64,000 nt of DNA from positions 558,001 to 622,000 of the forward strand of contig NZ_LVHF01000033.1 of the NCBI RefSeq assembly GCF_001650345.1. The letters are read 5' to 3'. The stretch is from Photobacterium jeanii. GTDB lineage: Bacteria > Pseudomonadota > Gammaproteobacteria > Enterobacterales > Vibrionaceae. The notes beneath the pieces were generated by a model that was given only the letters and a program-made list of their open reading frames with translations, ran no database searches and was not told the DNA's origin. Position numbers and translations under genes: made by a program. Shown piece after piece: positions 35,284 to 44,547 of the stretch (position 1 is its first letter; every line of letters starts with the position of its first letter).

Positions 35284-36675
35284 TTAGAAGCTTGTGATGC
35301 TGACAAAGACAGAGATCAAAATACCGCCAATCATAGGTACAGCGGTGCGTTTTGCTAGCTCGAACGGTGATACTTCAGCAACACCTGCGATAGCTACCAT
35401 GTTTGGCGCGATAGGTGAGATGTTACGGCTCATACCCGCCACAAACTGCATTGGCAGTAGCATTACCACAGGTGCAATACCCATCTTCGATGCAATATCA
35501 GGCACTAAGTTCGCAAATGAGAAGAAGGCAGCGTTGCCTGAGCCCATTAGCACTGCAGAAACCATAATGATGGCAACCATCACAATAGTCATCATCACTG
35601 GGCCAAATCCCGCTGTTTCTGCCGCATTTACAATCACATCAATGGCACCAATGGTTTTTAGCCCTTGAGCAAATGTTTGACCCGCAACGATGAAAGTCAC
35701 CACGTTTGCGAACTGGCGACCCATACCATCGAAGAAGATTTGGATAGAGTCGATCACTTTTTTCGCGTCGCCACGGCGGAAGTATTCAAAGAACAGTGTT
35801 AGTACAATGGAAACGAACATGGCGGTTGTCACGTCCATTTTAATTGAGCTAATCATTAACTTGCTGAAAGTGAAGATTAAAACAAGTGGAACAACGGGCA
35901 AGATTGCGTAGATAGTCGGTGCCAGTGGTTTACCATCTTCACCAACGCTAGTTTCTGTCGTTGTTTGTTCTGCAAGGTGACGGTGCTCTGAAGCGATATG
36001 TCCACTTTTCACATCAAAGTATTTTTGGATAACGACATGAAGTAGGGCGATAGTAATCAGTGCGGCTGTTGCAACAACAAGTTGGTATTCCACTACGTAA
36101 TCGACAACATCAATACCAATGATTTCAGCAGCGAAGTTAACGTTACCTTGGCCTGGTCCCATTTCAACGGCAACGGCTGTGGCGATCGGTGCACAGGCCG
36201 ATAGACGGCTTAGGCCAACACTGCGCATTAATGGGTATAAGGTCACCATCAATAGCACACCCAAGCCAGAGGCGCTGGTGATGAAGATAGATAGGAACTC
36301 ACCAATAATGAAACACATCGCCATGAAGAAGTACGGCATGTGTTTGATGCGGGCAAGCGGGCGCGTTAAAACGCGTACCAATGCTTCAGAGGCTCCGATT
36401 TCATGCATGTAAAATGCAAAACCGGCGATAGCCATGATTTTTAAACCTAACCCTGCACTTTGCGAAGAGAAGGTCATTTTGATGAATTGGAAAACATCCA
36501 GCCATTCAGAGCCTGTCGAGATGTTTTTTGGTAATGGCACGTTCTGACCAATTAACATCGCAGCGACCATTAATACGATACCGCCGGCCATCAAAATTGC
36601 TTGTGCTTTATATCCCTTGAGTACAAAGGCGGCAACAAAACCTGTTACTACCAATGCAATGATTATCGATAACAT
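35284..36675 (-). CDS. dcuC: C4-dicarboxylate transporter, DcuC family
   Basis: 463 aa inner-membrane carrier with about 12 hydrophobic segments. Conserved regions include FLSIFITSASGLGVLLMVTLYPLMR, ATAVAVEMGPGQGNVNFAAEIIG and the C-terminal VLMGSGNAAFFSFANLVPDIA with PMQFVAGMSRNISPIAPNMVAIAG. These are family hallmarks of DcuC, which exports succinate and exchanges or takes up C4-dicarboxylates during fermentation or anaerobic growth. The upstream region holds a CGTCACC/GGTGACG inverted repeat in the leader (36705-36711 with 36730-36736). No FNR site of standard form was found. Monocistronic. Confidence 0.92.
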   Translation of the reverse strand: MLSIIIALVVTGFVAAFVLKGYKAQAILMAGGIVLMVAAMLIGQNVPLPKNISTGSEWLDVFQFIKMTFSSQSAGLGLKIMAIAGFAFYMHEIGASEALVRVLTRPLARIKHMPYFFMAMCFIIGEFLSIFITSASGLGVLLMVTLYPLMRSVGLSRLSACAPIATAVAVEMGPGQGNVNFAAEIIGIDVVDYVVEYQLVVATAALITIALLHVVIQKYFDVKSGHIASEHRHLAEQTTTETSVGEDGKPLAPTIYAILPVVPLVLIFTFSKLMISSIKMDVTTAMFVSIVLTLFFEYFRRGDAKKVIDSIQIFFDGMGRQFANVVTFIVAGQTFAQGLKTIGAIDVIVNAAETAGFGPVMMTIVMVAIIMVSAVLMGSGNAAFFSFANLVPDIASKMGIAPVVMLLPMQFVAGMSRNISPIAPNMVAIAGVAEVSPFELAKRTAVPMIGGILISVFVSITSF

Positions 36676-37221
36676 AATTTCCCTTAAATGACATCATGGT
36701 AAAACGTCACCGATAATTGGGGGATTAAAGGTGACGAAAACATTCGTTAGCAAATATTCAACTAATTCGGAGTGAACCGATTAATAAGCGAATAAATAAA
36801 ATGTGCTGTAAATAATTAAATACTGGCGGGCAGATCTTATATTGCATGCTGAAATTGTTTTGTGATGGATGTATGTTGTTGATAACTGGGATAATATGCG
36901 GGGCGAATCGATTGCCGAGTTTAAGGTGATGATTTTAAATGGATATTATGTGAATGGCTTTTTGTTATTTTATCAATGTTACTTTGCAAAAATAAATTAG
37001 TCATAAATCTAATTCATTCTGTGATTTTATTTGGTTGGTGAATGCCTCTTCTTTTATTGATTGAGTGACTACCTAACTAAGAGTATTAGTAAGAATGTGT
37101 TGGTGAATTAATTAAACAAAGCTTTTAGAAGGAATAGCCTCATTTAAGTCTAAGGAAAGGTAATGAGGCTTGTTTATTAAATATACGATCTGCTATTCAA
37201 TTAAATGAGCATACTTGCATA
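36676..37221. other. AT-rich intergenic region upstream of dcuC
   Basis: It contains the leader inverted repeat CGTCACC/GGTGACG (36705-36736) and a weak AATTAG/CTAATT repeat near 36995-37014. No gene or RNA signature was seen. It also receives transcription from the YdcF-like gene. Confidence 0.45.
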
Positions 37222-38259
37222 TTAAGCTTGAATAAACGGGAGGCAATTAAAAGCAGGTAGGCCGAAGCTTCTCAAGGCATCGATGTAACAATCAAGCCGC
37301 ACTTTATCTTTTAAATTCTCACCAGTGCTCAAACCATCTTTTACTGCGTAGTGTTCGACGGATATCATCGCTTTTGGTTGCGTTAATTGCGTGGTAGCAA
37401 AAATGATTTCACTGCGGTGAACATGGATAGATGCACTGACTAAGCAGATCTTATCAATATCTAGCTGGTGGAGGATATCTAAGGTATAGCTGGCGTTATC
37501 TAAAGTGTTGGTTGCCTGATCTTCTATCCAAATCCGCGTAACTGGGACATGATGATCGACGAGCCAAGCTTTCATTGCTTGTGCTTCAGTGATCCCATTT
37601 TGTGCCAAGCCGCCCGTCACTATCACTGGGCATTCTGGCGTTGCATTAATAACGGTGAGTGCCGTTTGTAATCTTTCCTCAAGCATCTCAGGAATTGTTC
37701 CATCATTATTTAGCTTATAACCCAGCACGACAATCGCTGAATGTTTAATGGGGCGTTGAGCCCATTGTGGGCTAGCGATTGAGACTTTAGCGAGCTCGTA
37801 ATTAATGGGTTTCACCAAGGTGGCTTCAAGCGTTCGAAGTAGATGAGTCACACGTATAGCAACTTGTGGTGAGAGGGCATGTAATTGTTGGCGATAGTGT
37901 TCAACTAATTCGTGTTCGGCTAAGTAATGGTGCCAAACCATTAAGTAGGTGAGTGCTAAGCAATACTCTGCTTCACTATTGGCCTGAGTAACACAACGGC
38001 GATAAAGGTGTAGGGCAGAAGATAACTTACCTTGAAAGCTCAAAATGTTGGCTTGTGTGATAGCGATATCGATTTGTGTGGGTGCTGCGCTGTGAGCAAG
38101 TGCTAAGTAATGAAGCGCTCCATCCAAGTTACTGCCACATTGATTGTCATATTCAAAGTGGTGACGATTAGGGGTGCAATAAGCTTTGTAAGCGGCTTCT
38201 ATGTGGTGGGTAAGCATAGTTGTGTTGTCCGTAACAGTGATGCTAGTGCTGGCTAGCAT
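37222..38259 (-). CDS. YdcF/ElyC-type DUF218 protein with N-terminal helical (TPR-like) region
   Basis: 345 aa. The C-terminal half (about 175-330) is a DUF218 domain: IVVLGYKLNNDGTIPEMLEERLQTAL, CPVIVTGGLAQNGITEAQAMKAWL and the TNTLDNASYTLDIL motif with acidic and Asn residues, then VSASIHVHRSEIIF. The N-terminal half has TPR-like helical repeats (GALHYLALAHSAAPTQIDIAITQANILSFQGKLSSALHLYRRCV). No signal peptide or membrane segment is clear, in contrast to ElyC, so it may be cytoplasmic like YdcF. DUF218 proteins bind nucleotides or act in envelope metabolism; the precise activity is unknown. Start uncertain (no Shine-Dalgarno). Confidence 0.8.
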   Translation of the reverse strand: MLASTSITVTDNTTMLTHHIEAAYKAYCTPNRHHFEYDNQCGSNLDGALHYLALAHSAAPTQIDIAITQANILSFQGKLSSALHLYRRCVTQANSEAEYCLALTYLMVWHHYLAEHELVEHYRQQLHALSPQVAIRVTHLLRTLEATLVKPINYELAKVSIASPQWAQRPIKHSAIVVLGYKLNNDGTIPEMLEERLQTALTVINATPECPVIVTGGLAQNGITEAQAMKAWLVDHHVPVTRIWIEDQATNTLDNASYTLDILHQLDIDKICLVSASIHVHRSEIIFATTQLTQPKAMISVEHYAVKDGLSTGENLKDKVRLDCYIDALRSFGLPAFNCLPFIQA

Positions 38260-38430
38260 AACAGATTTAACCTTTTTATTTAATTTTCAATGATTTGTTA
38301 TGGGGTGAGATTTTTACGTAAGAATACTAGCCAAGATATCAACGCTTTCATTTATCTGCTTTGGGTAGCCGCCATATTGCTAGAACTTGGTCTATGTTGT
38401 TTGAGAGGCAAAGCCAAATAGGAGCGAGTA

Positions 38431-38823
38431 ATGAATAATCCATTTAAACAACATGGCGCATTCAGTTGGTCTGAATTGATTGTTGATGACCCCGCTGAGG
38501 CGGTGAAGTTTTATCAGCAAGTGATAGGGTGGGAAGTTGAAGCGATGGAAATGCCGGGTGGGATTTACCATGTGGTCAAAGCTGGAGGAGAGCCAGTCGG
38601 TGGCATTATGGCAAAACCTGAAGGTGTCCAAGATATGCCCAATTACTGGGGGACATATATTACGGTAGATGACGTAGATGCAACTGTTGCTAAAGCTGAA
38701 GCGGCAGGGGGTAAAGCGGTTTATCCAGCAATGGATGTACCCGGTGTTGGCCGTCTGTGTGCGTTCTTTGATGCTGCAGGCGCAATTATTTCAGTCATTA
38801 CGTATGAAGAGAAAGATTGTTAG
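38431..38823 (+). CDS. VOC family (glyoxalase-like) protein
   Basis: 130 aa, two beta-alpha-beta-beta-beta modules of the vicinal oxygen chelate fold: residues 1-60 with FSWSELIVDDPAEAVKFYQQVIGWEVEAM, and residues 70-128 with NYWGTYITVDDVDATVAKAEAAGGKAVYPAMDVPGVGRLCAFFDAAGA. Metal-ligand residues of true glyoxalase I are not all evident, so this is a VOC protein of unassigned substrate. AGGAGCG seven bases before the ATG gives a good start. Single gene between divergent and convergent neighbours. Confidence 0.85.
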   Translation: MNNPFKQHGAFSWSELIVDDPAEAVKFYQQVIGWEVEAMEMPGGIYHVVKAGGEPVGGIMAKPEGVQDMPNYWGTYITVDDVDATVAKAEAAGGKAVYPAMDVPGVGRLCAFFDAAGAIISVITYEEKDC

Positions 38824-39018
38824 TACGATATGTTGGATGAATTATGTGCCACCAGTAGGGTATGGGTGGCACATTAAGTTTTTGAATTAATAGAATAACT
38901 GGATTTTTTTGCAACGACTTTTACACAATTAGTTTTTACTTTTTTTTGCATGACGTGCATAATCCGGAGGAATTTTTGACCAGTTTCTTAGGAAACGAAA
39001 AATACTGGCGTTACATAC

Positions 39019-40638
39019 ATGAAAATCCGCTTAAATAGCATTTTATATACACTGCTAATCGCTTTATTTTTTACTATATTTCAGAATATTGCGTTGTGGG
39101 AGCGACTAGATGTTATCTTCGACTCACTACCTGACGCGACTCTAGGCTTTAAGCTTTCGCTGCCTTTCTTCATTCTGGCAATCATGAACGTGGTGTTTAC
39201 CTTGTTCACTTGGCCTTATTTGCATCGTGCAATTATTGGCTTGATTGTACTGATCTCTGCAGCAGCAACTTTTGGTATGCACCAATACGGTGTGGTTCTT
39301 GACTACGACATGATCGTAAACGTTATTGAAACCGATACCAATGAAGCGACAAGCTACATGTCTATGTCAGTGATCCTTTGGTTCACTGCATTAGCGATCA
39401 TTCCGCTGATTGTAATGAGCCGTGTCCAAGTCAATTTCAATGGCTGGATCAAAGAAGTGCTATTTAAGCTGTTGAGCATCGTTGGCTCAGTGGCGGTTGT
39501 AGCAATTATCGCTTCTCTTTACTACAAAGATTATGCGTCGCTGATCCGTAATAACACGGAAATCAAGTCGATGCTAAACCCAACTAACTACATCACCGCG
39601 ACTTTCCGTGTTGCGAAGAACCGTCTGTATGAAGCGAATTTGCCTTTCGTACAAATTGGTACTGATGCAGTCAATGGTAACGAAGGTAACGAGCGTAAAA
39701 ACGTACTTGTTGTTGTGGTTGGTGAAACCGCACGTGCAATGAACTCTTCGTTCAATGGTTACGAGAAAGACACCAACGAATACCTAGCAAAACAAGAGGG
39801 CGTAATTAACTACCCGAATGTAAGCTCATGCGGTACATCGACGGCTATCTCAGTACCTTGTATGTTCTCGAACATGACTAAGTCTGAGTACAATGCATCG
39901 ACAGCTCGTCGTCAAGAAGGTGTGCTAGATATCATTAAGCATGCAGGTATTGATGTTCTTTGGAAGAACAATAACAGTGGTTGTAAAGGTGCGTGTGACC
40001 GCGTGGCATACATCGATGCGCGTTCAACCCAAGATGAAGAGATGTGTCGCTGGGGTACCTGTTTTGATGGCGTACTGCTTAACGGTTTAGATGAACATAT
40101 TTCATCACTAGAAAACGATGGTGTGATTGTACTTCACCTACTAGGTAGTCATGGTCCAACATACTTTAAGCGCTACCCTGATGAGTTTAAGAAGTTCACA
40201 CCAACGTGTGATACCGCTGAAATTCAGAAGTGTAACGAAGAAGAGTTAATCAATACTTACGATAACACCTTGCTTTACACTGACTTCCTATTGAGTGAAG
40301 TAATTGATGTATTGAAAGCGAAAGAAGATAAGTTTAACACTGCGATGCTTTACGTTTCTGACCATGGTGAATCCCTAGGTGAGAACGGTGTTTACCTTCA
40401 CGGTCTGCCGTATGCGATTGCACCAGATACGCAAACACATGTACCAATGGTAACTTGGATGTCTGATAGCTTTACTCAAAAGCATAATTTGGATACTGAG
40501 TGTTTGAAGAAAGCTGCACAAGGTGAATACTCACAAGACAACTTCTTCCACTCACTACTTGGTTTGATGGATGTGTCTACTAGCGAATACAAATCTGAGC
40601 TAGATATGTTTGCGACTTGTGCGAACAATGCATCGTAA
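39019..40638 (+). CDS. eptA: Phosphoethanolamine-lipid A transferase EptA
   Basis: 539 aa. Five N-terminal membrane helices (about residues 8-180) are followed by a periplasmic alkaline-phosphatase-like catalytic domain: VVVVGETARAMNSSFNGY, SSCGTSTAISVPCMFS with the phospho-acceptor Thr near residue 275, conserved disulfide Cys, HLLGSHGPTYFKRYP and SDHGESLGENGVYLHG for zinc binding. It adds phosphoethanolamine to lipid A, lowering negative charge and binding of polymyxin-type peptides. It is directly followed by dgkA, which recycles the diacylglycerol by-product: a well-known EptA-DgkA pair. Confidence 0.95.
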   Translation: MKIRLNSILYTLLIALFFTIFQNIALWERLDVIFDSLPDATLGFKLSLPFFILAIMNVVFTLFTWPYLHRAIIGLIVLISAAATFGMHQYGVVLDYDMIVNVIETDTNEATSYMSMSVILWFTALAIIPLIVMSRVQVNFNGWIKEVLFKLLSIVGSVAVVAIIASLYYKDYASLIRNNTEIKSMLNPTNYITATFRVAKNRLYEANLPFVQIGTDAVNGNEGNERKNVLVVVVGETARAMNSSFNGYEKDTNEYLAKQEGVINYPNVSSCGTSTAISVPCMFSNMTKSEYNASTARRQEGVLDIIKHAGIDVLWKNNNSGCKGACDRVAYIDARSTQDEEMCRWGTCFDGVLLNGLDEHISSLENDGVIVLHLLGSHGPTYFKRYPDEFKKFTPTCDTAEIQKCNEEELINTYDNTLLYTDFLLSEVIDVLKAKEDKFNTAMLYVSDHGESLGENGVYLHGLPYAIAPDTQTHVPMVTWMSDSFTQKHNLDTECLKKAAQGEYSQDNFFHSLLGLMDVSTSEYKSELDMFATCANNAS

Positions 40639-40671
40639 TTCGCTTGATTTAAAAGAGTTTGAGGAAAAAGA

Positions 40672-41031
40672 ATGAAACCTGGTGCTACTGGCATTAAACG
40701 CGTGATTGATGCGACTGGTTATTCCATTAAAGGTCTAAAGGCTGCGTGGCAACATGAAGCGGCTTTTCGCCAAGAAATCGTACTGCTAGTACTCATGACA
40801 GCAGCAACCTTTTTCTTACCTGTGACAAAGTTGGAGCAGGTAGTGATGATTGGTACTTTATTTGTTGTTGTGATCACCGAGCTACTTAACTCAGCGGTTG
40901 AAGCGGTAGTAGACCGTGTAGGCTCTGAGTACCACGAGCTAAGTGGACGTGCAAAAGATATTGGCTCTGCGGCGGTATTTGTTGCTTTGACGCTTGTTGT
41001 CGTGACTTGGGGTATGATCCTATTCTTTTAG
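40672..41031 (+). CDS. dgkA: Diacylglycerol kinase (DgkA)
   Basis: 119 aa, three membrane helices, family signature EVVVDRVGSEYHELSGRAKDIGSAAVF near residues 80-106 and the N-terminal WQHEAAFRQEIVLL. It phosphorylates diacylglycerol to phosphatidic acid with ATP. The gene begins 33 bases after eptA, so the pair is an operon; EptA releases diacylglycerol from phosphatidylethanolamine and DgkA returns it to phospholipid synthesis. The ribosome-binding site GAGGAAAA precedes the ATG. Terminator follows. Confidence 0.95.
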   Translation: MKPGATGIKRVIDATGYSIKGLKAAWQHEAAFRQEIVLLVLMTAATFFLPVTKLEQVVMIGTLFVVVITELLNSAVEAVVDRVGSEYHELSGRAKDIGSAAVFVALTLVVVTWGMILFF

Positions 41032-41062
41032 TCTGTGGTGAATTTCCTCGCAGTTAAAATAA

Positions 41063-41094
41063 AAATCCCTGACCGTTGGTCAGGGATTTTTTTG
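41063..41094 (+). terminator. Terminator of eptA-dgkA operon
   Basis: Twelve-base arms AAATCCCTGACC / GGTCAGGGATTT (41063-41074 with 41078-41089) and a T-run, between dgkA and the convergent NicO gene. Confidence 0.92.
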
Positions 41095-41111
41095 TCTCGT
41101 ATCTTGGTTGA

Positions 41112-42143
41112 TTAAAGCACGCTCGACATCCCAGGGAGCTGCGATTGCAGCATGACGGTACCAAGTAGGATCAACGCAGCGCCTCCGATAATCTGTAATA
41201 CAGGGCTCAACCATTGTTCTAACATTGCTTTGGCTGGATGTTGGGCGTTGGCTTGTGAGTCGGTATTTTTTTGGTAATAAACACGAATCAGCTTTTTACC
41301 AGTGATAGTCATCATTGCGAGTGTAGAGGTCGTTATCGCAGTGCCAACCGCCATCATTAGCGCGCTCAACATTCCCATCCAGTACATATCGACCATCAAA
41401 GCAAATAACAACACCATGATTGCGCCTGTACAAGGGCGAATACCAATACTGGCGATAATGCTAAGCGTTTCTTTATATGAGTTGCTTTGGTTAACGCGTT
41501 CTGCACTCGGGGCATGATTGCAGCATTGGTGGTGATCATGGCTGTGAGCCGAATGGTGGTGATGTGTGTGTTCACAGTTTTGTCGCTGTCGGGCATGCCA
41601 CAGCATGCGAACACTGCGTAGCAATAAGCCAGCACCTAGCGCAATAACAGCATAAAAGCTAAGGGTGATAAAAGTATCAGCATGAGCACTCACTTCACGC
41701 ATGGAGCTGTTGAAAACAAATTTGAGTACAGACACTAGCGCAATAGCAACTACAGCTTGCACCAAAGCAGAGAGAACCGTGATCCATAAACTGGTTTTAA
41801 CTTTGCTTGGATGAGTGGCGATATAGGTGGATACCACAATTTTGCCATGTCCCGGTCCTAAGGAGTGAAGGACGCCATAAAAGAAGCTCAGGCTCATAAG
41901 GCTGAGACCTGCTTTTAGTGGCTCGGTTTGAGCATCGAACAGTAAATCACTTAATGATGCGTTAAGGTTGCGTTGCCACTGCATTCCTGTGACTAATAAC
42001 GAAGGCCAAGCTTGCCATAGGGTATAGGCCAGCGTGCTGAGAATCATTAGTACAGTCGCTAGTCCATAGCCAGAAAAAAGCCACTGTGCGAAGCGGTTTT
42101 GGTTGACGGTTTGCACTAAGTTATCCTTTTGACTGACATGCAA
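41112..42143 (-). CDS. NicO-family nickel/cobalt transporter, RcnA-like
   Basis: 343 aa inner-membrane protein. After an N-terminal anchor come helices with HSLGPGHGKIVVSTYIATHPSK (the conserved H-G-P-G-H-G-K region), a His-rich cytoplasmic or periplasmic loop (HTHHHHSAHSHDHHQCCNH, about residues 190-210) and the C-terminal GIRPCTGAIMVLLFAL motif. NicO/RcnA proteins move nickel or cobalt; import or export cannot be decided here. Its start overlaps the DUF1007 gene by 23 bases, so the pair is co-translated, which is typical of this two-gene unit in gammaproteobacteria. Confidence 0.88.
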   Translation of the reverse strand: MHVSQKDNLVQTVNQNRFAQWLFSGYGLATVLMILSTLAYTLWQAWPSLLVTGMQWQRNLNASLSDLLFDAQTEPLKAGLSLMSLSFFYGVLHSLGPGHGKIVVSTYIATHPSKVKTSLWITVLSALVQAVVAIALVSVLKFVFNSSMREVSAHADTFITLSFYAVIALGAGLLLRSVRMLWHARQRQNCEHTHHHHSAHSHDHHQCCNHAPSAERVNQSNSYKETLSIIASIGIRPCTGAIMVLLFALMVDMYWMGMLSALMMAVGTAITTSTLAMMTITGKKLIRVYYQKNTDSQANAQHPAKAMLEQWLSPVLQIIGGAALILLGTVMLQSQLPGMSSVL

Positions 42144-42846
42144 TGGTCAGTGTTTGCGTAAAAAGTTGGCCTAATGCGTTATCAGGGTCGGCATCTGCTG
42201 GGAGCGACATCGCATAACTCATTTGCTCTGCTGTCGGTTCGGGGTTAATGACTTGAATCTGGCAGTGTTTAGCAAGCTCAGGTGATAACGTGATGTCTTG
42301 GTTACTCTTCCAGGCAAGATCGACATAGTAACTTGGCTCAAAAACACGCAGCTCTAGTGGTTTTTGTGGCAGTGGTTTTGGCTTGGCGAGTGGGATCTCA
42401 AACGATAGAGTGAGTTTCATTCGATTTTGGCTCAGCTTTCCCCCCGGAGATACCTTGTATTTGATTGGTTGCTCGTTGTCGTAGAAGTACGTGAAGTAAT
42501 GCTCTTGCAGTAGGTTATCCATTACTGAGTCGGCGATAGATTGAAAGGTAGCATCACGTTTCTCTGCTGACATGTCTTCCCCATCGAGCATGTAAGCCGA
42601 CGTCATAGCATCGAATGTCCAGTCCATTTTAAAACCAGTAATGTGCTGTTCATCGCCTAGCACTTGAGTATGAATATCAACCCAAGAATGGGGGTGGGCA
42701 AGAGCGATTGAAGGGCTTATCAATAAGCAACCAAGAGTAAGGCTACCAAGCAGGCGCTGGCGCAAAGAAAGTTTGGTCACAGTGTGAGAGGTATGAGAAG
42801 CGCTTGGCTTGCTGATACGGCGTTGAGCAAATAAAGAAGGCATCAT
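42121..42846 (-). CDS. DUF1007 periplasmic protein, partner of NicO transporter
   Basis: 241 aa with a signal peptide late in the N-terminal tail (hydrophobic stretch GSLTLGCLLISPSIALA, cleavage near ALA-H). The mature N-terminus HPHSWVDIHTQV is the DUF1007 hallmark: His residues right after cleavage probably bind metal. The rest is a beta-rich domain with YYVDLAWKSNQDI. The N-terminal 30 residues before the signal are unusually long; a later Met is not obvious. It overlaps the NicO gene downstream, so both serve one nickel/cobalt pathway. Confidence 0.85.
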   Translation of the reverse strand: MMPSLFAQRRISKPSASHTSHTVTKLSLRQRLLGSLTLGCLLISPSIALAHPHSWVDIHTQVLGDEQHITGFKMDWTFDAMTSAYMLDGEDMSAEKRDATFQSIADSVMDNLLQEHYFTYFYDNEQPIKYKVSPGGKLSQNRMKLTLSFEIPLAKPKPLPQKPLELRVFEPSYYVDLAWKSNQDITLSPELAKHCQIQVINPEPTAEQMSYAMSLPADADPDNALGQLFTQTLTIACQSKG

Positions 42847-43205
42847 GCTGGTTGTGATTGTAAATTATGTAGGTTTGGTGTGATACATTCTGCCTATCAT
42901 AAAGCACTCTAAGATCTTCTTAAATAGCTCTAGCCTGAACCAAGGTAATAGTTCTCGTGTTTTTGAGTTAATTAACTTCAATATCAATACGTTAATTTAA
43001 AATAAATCTTGAGTGATAAAAGTTTAAATTAAGCAGGAAAGCCCTCAACTGAGGGACTTACTTGGATTGCTATAAGTTTGGACTGGAAGCGGTCGGTAAG
43101 GCTGGTTAGATAGAAGGGTAAAACAAAAAACGGAGGCAAGTGCCTCCGTTTAAGTATCGATTGTCGAGTCGATGAGCTTACAAGTATTACTTGTATTGCT
43201 AAGAA
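42847..43205. other. Intergenic region between DUF1007-NicO and DUF4198 genes
   Basis: The terminator of the DUF4198 gene lies at its right end. The left part should carry the DUF1007 promoter. A short CCCTC/GAGGG repeat near 43045-43057 is the only other structure. No gene. Confidence 0.5.
43125..43151 (-). terminator. Terminator of DUF4198 operon
   Basis: The stem AAACGGAGGCA / TGCCTCCGTTT (43128-43138 with 43141-43151) has a U-run on the minus strand, 55 bases past the stop. Confidence 0.85.
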
Positions 43206-43994
43206 TTAAAGCTCTTTTGCTTCAACCCAGATTACAGCATCTTGAGAAAGCTCTTTGCCTTTGTATTCAGTGTCTGGACCAGCGCCTAGACATGCAAAGC
43301 CCCAAGTACCAGCTTTTGGAATACCAAACGTGAATACACCGTTGTCATCAGTGAAAGCAACGATTGCAGACTTAGGCTCTTCACGGTAGTTTTCTTTACC
43401 GAATGCGTTCTCTTTTAGTTTAACTTCAGTGTTAACAAATTCGATTTCACATTCAGCGCCAGCAACTGGTTTACCATCGCTGATTACTTTACCGCTGAAA
43501 GTACCACCAGCGAAAACTTGGTAAGGTTTGTTTAGTGGAACGATCTCAGTTTTCAGACCTAGAGGCTCTTCCCAACCTGTTGGCATAGCGCCTTTGTTTA
43601 CAAAGCTCTTAGTGATTTGCTGGATGTAGATATCTTCGTTTTTCTCGTAGTAAGGTGTTGGTACTACTGCGAAAATGTAGTCGCCGTTACGCTGTACTTT
43701 AACATCAGCTTGGAATGCTTTTGCTTTGTTTTCTGGACCCTGCCAGCTGATTTCTTTCAGCTTAGACATCAGGTCAGTACGCTTATCTTTAAACTGAACA
43801 AAGAATTGTTCTGGCTTTTCCATGTCCATTACATGGCCGTTTTCCATTGGGTGACCAAACACTAGTTTCATGTCTAGTGTTGCAGGCTTATCAAGCTGCA
43901 TATCTGGTGTGTAAACCATTTGGAAGTGAGCATGGCTCGCCGCAGAAAAAGAAAGAGTCGCTGCGCTTACAAGTGCCAGAGCCGTTTTTTTCAT
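43206..43994 (-). CDS. DUF4198 periplasmic metal-uptake-associated protein
   Basis: 262 aa with a signal peptide ending ASHA-HF, so the mature chain starts HFQMVY. Residues 22-165 form the first beta domain (LDMKLVFGHPMENGHVMDMEKPEQFFV) and 170-262 a second Ig/Cna-B-like domain (VFAGGTFSGKVISDGKPVAGAECEIEFVNTEV). DUF4198 proteins accompany nickel/cobalt and iron transporters and probably bind metal with the N-terminal His. Here the gene is the second one of an operon with the 103-aa protein, both divergent from feoAB, which points to ferrous iron rather than nickel. This is inference. Confidence 0.82.
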   Translation of the reverse strand: MKKTALALVSAATLSFSAASHAHFQMVYTPDMQLDKPATLDMKLVFGHPMENGHVMDMEKPEQFFVQFKDKRTDLMSKLKEISWQGPENKAKAFQADVKVQRNGDYIFAVVPTPYYEKNEDIYIQQITKSFVNKGAMPTGWEEPLGLKTEIVPLNKPYQVFAGGTFSGKVISDGKPVAGAECEIEFVNTEVKLKENAFGKENYREEPKSAIVAFTDDNGVFTFGIPKAGTWGFACLGAGPDTEYKGKELSQDAVIWVEAKEL

Positions 43995-44035
43995 GATCGT
44001 ATTGTTCCTTGTTTATTGAATCGTTAAGTCCAGAA

Positions 44036-44347
44036 TTATTCGACGATATTGTCGCTATCGATAGTGATTAAGTGACCTGGGCCAGCGTTAAATTCCACTT
44101 GATAACCACCTTGCGGTTTGTTGAATTCAAACTCGCTGTCTTCGTTCATTTTACCTTTTACCAACAGCTCGCCTTTATCGTTCACAACGTTAACTTCAAC
44201 ACCTGTTGCTGAAGAACCGTCAGAGAAACCACCCTCACAAAGTACAGTGCCATCGCCTGAGTCGTAGCAAGAACAAAGTGGGGTATGAGCAAGAACAGAT
44301 GCAGGAGCACAAAGTGCGGCGATAAGCGCTAATTGTTGAAAACGCAT
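44036..44347 (-). CDS. Small secreted protein with Cys pair, first gene divergent from feo
   Basis: 103 aa. A signal peptide ends near VLA-HTPL, so the mature protein begins HTPLCSCYDSGDGTVLCEGG with one His and three Cys close together, like a metal site. The rest is a short beta domain similar to a carboxypeptidase-regulatory-like fold (VNVVNDKGELLVKGKMNEDSEFEFNKPQGGYQVEF). It leads the DUF4198 gene with a 41-base gap, and shares the 200-base divergent promoter region with feoA that carries two Fur-box-like sites. A periplasmic iron-binding helper is likely; family not named. Confidence 0.7.
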   Translation of the reverse strand: MRFQQLALIAALCAPASVLAHTPLCSCYDSGDGTVLCEGGFSDGSSATGVEVNVVNDKGELLVKGKMNEDSEFEFNKPQGGYQVEFNAGPGHLITIDSDNIVE

Positions 44348-44411
44348 AAGGTATTCCTTTAAGTAATTTTTATATCAATCAATACTGAACGAATGCCGAA
44401 ACTCTAAATGA

Positions 44412-44430
44412 AATGATAGTAATTATCAGC
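44412..44430. promoter_or_regulatory. Candidate Fur box 1
   Basis: AATGATAGTAATTATCAGC matches the Fur consensus (GATAATGATAATCATTATC, read as 6-1-6 hexamers) well; it lies 65 bases before the secreted Cys protein start and 118 before feoA. It is suited to repress the leftward operon in high iron. Confidence 0.6.
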
Positions 44431-44446
44431 TTCATTTGACATAAAA

Positions 44447-44460
44447 TTGATCATGATCAT
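44447..44460. promoter_or_regulatory. Candidate FNR site
   Basis: TTGATCATGATCAT matches TTGAT-N4-ATCAA at nine of ten positions. FNR activation of feo under low oxygen is established for E. coli and would fit here. Confidence 0.5.
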
Positions 44461-44463
44461 CTT

Positions 44464-44482
44464 AATGATAACTATTGTTATT
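44464..44482. promoter_or_regulatory. Candidate Fur box 2
   Basis: AATGATAACTATTGTTATT is a second Fur-like inverted repeat, 66 bases before the chosen feoA start and so near its promoter. Confidence 0.6.
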
Positions 44483-44547
44483 AGCGGTTGAGCTCCTGTG
44501 TAAAGGAATGTAAATTTCGTCCATTGTGTCTGAAATTCAATACTCTC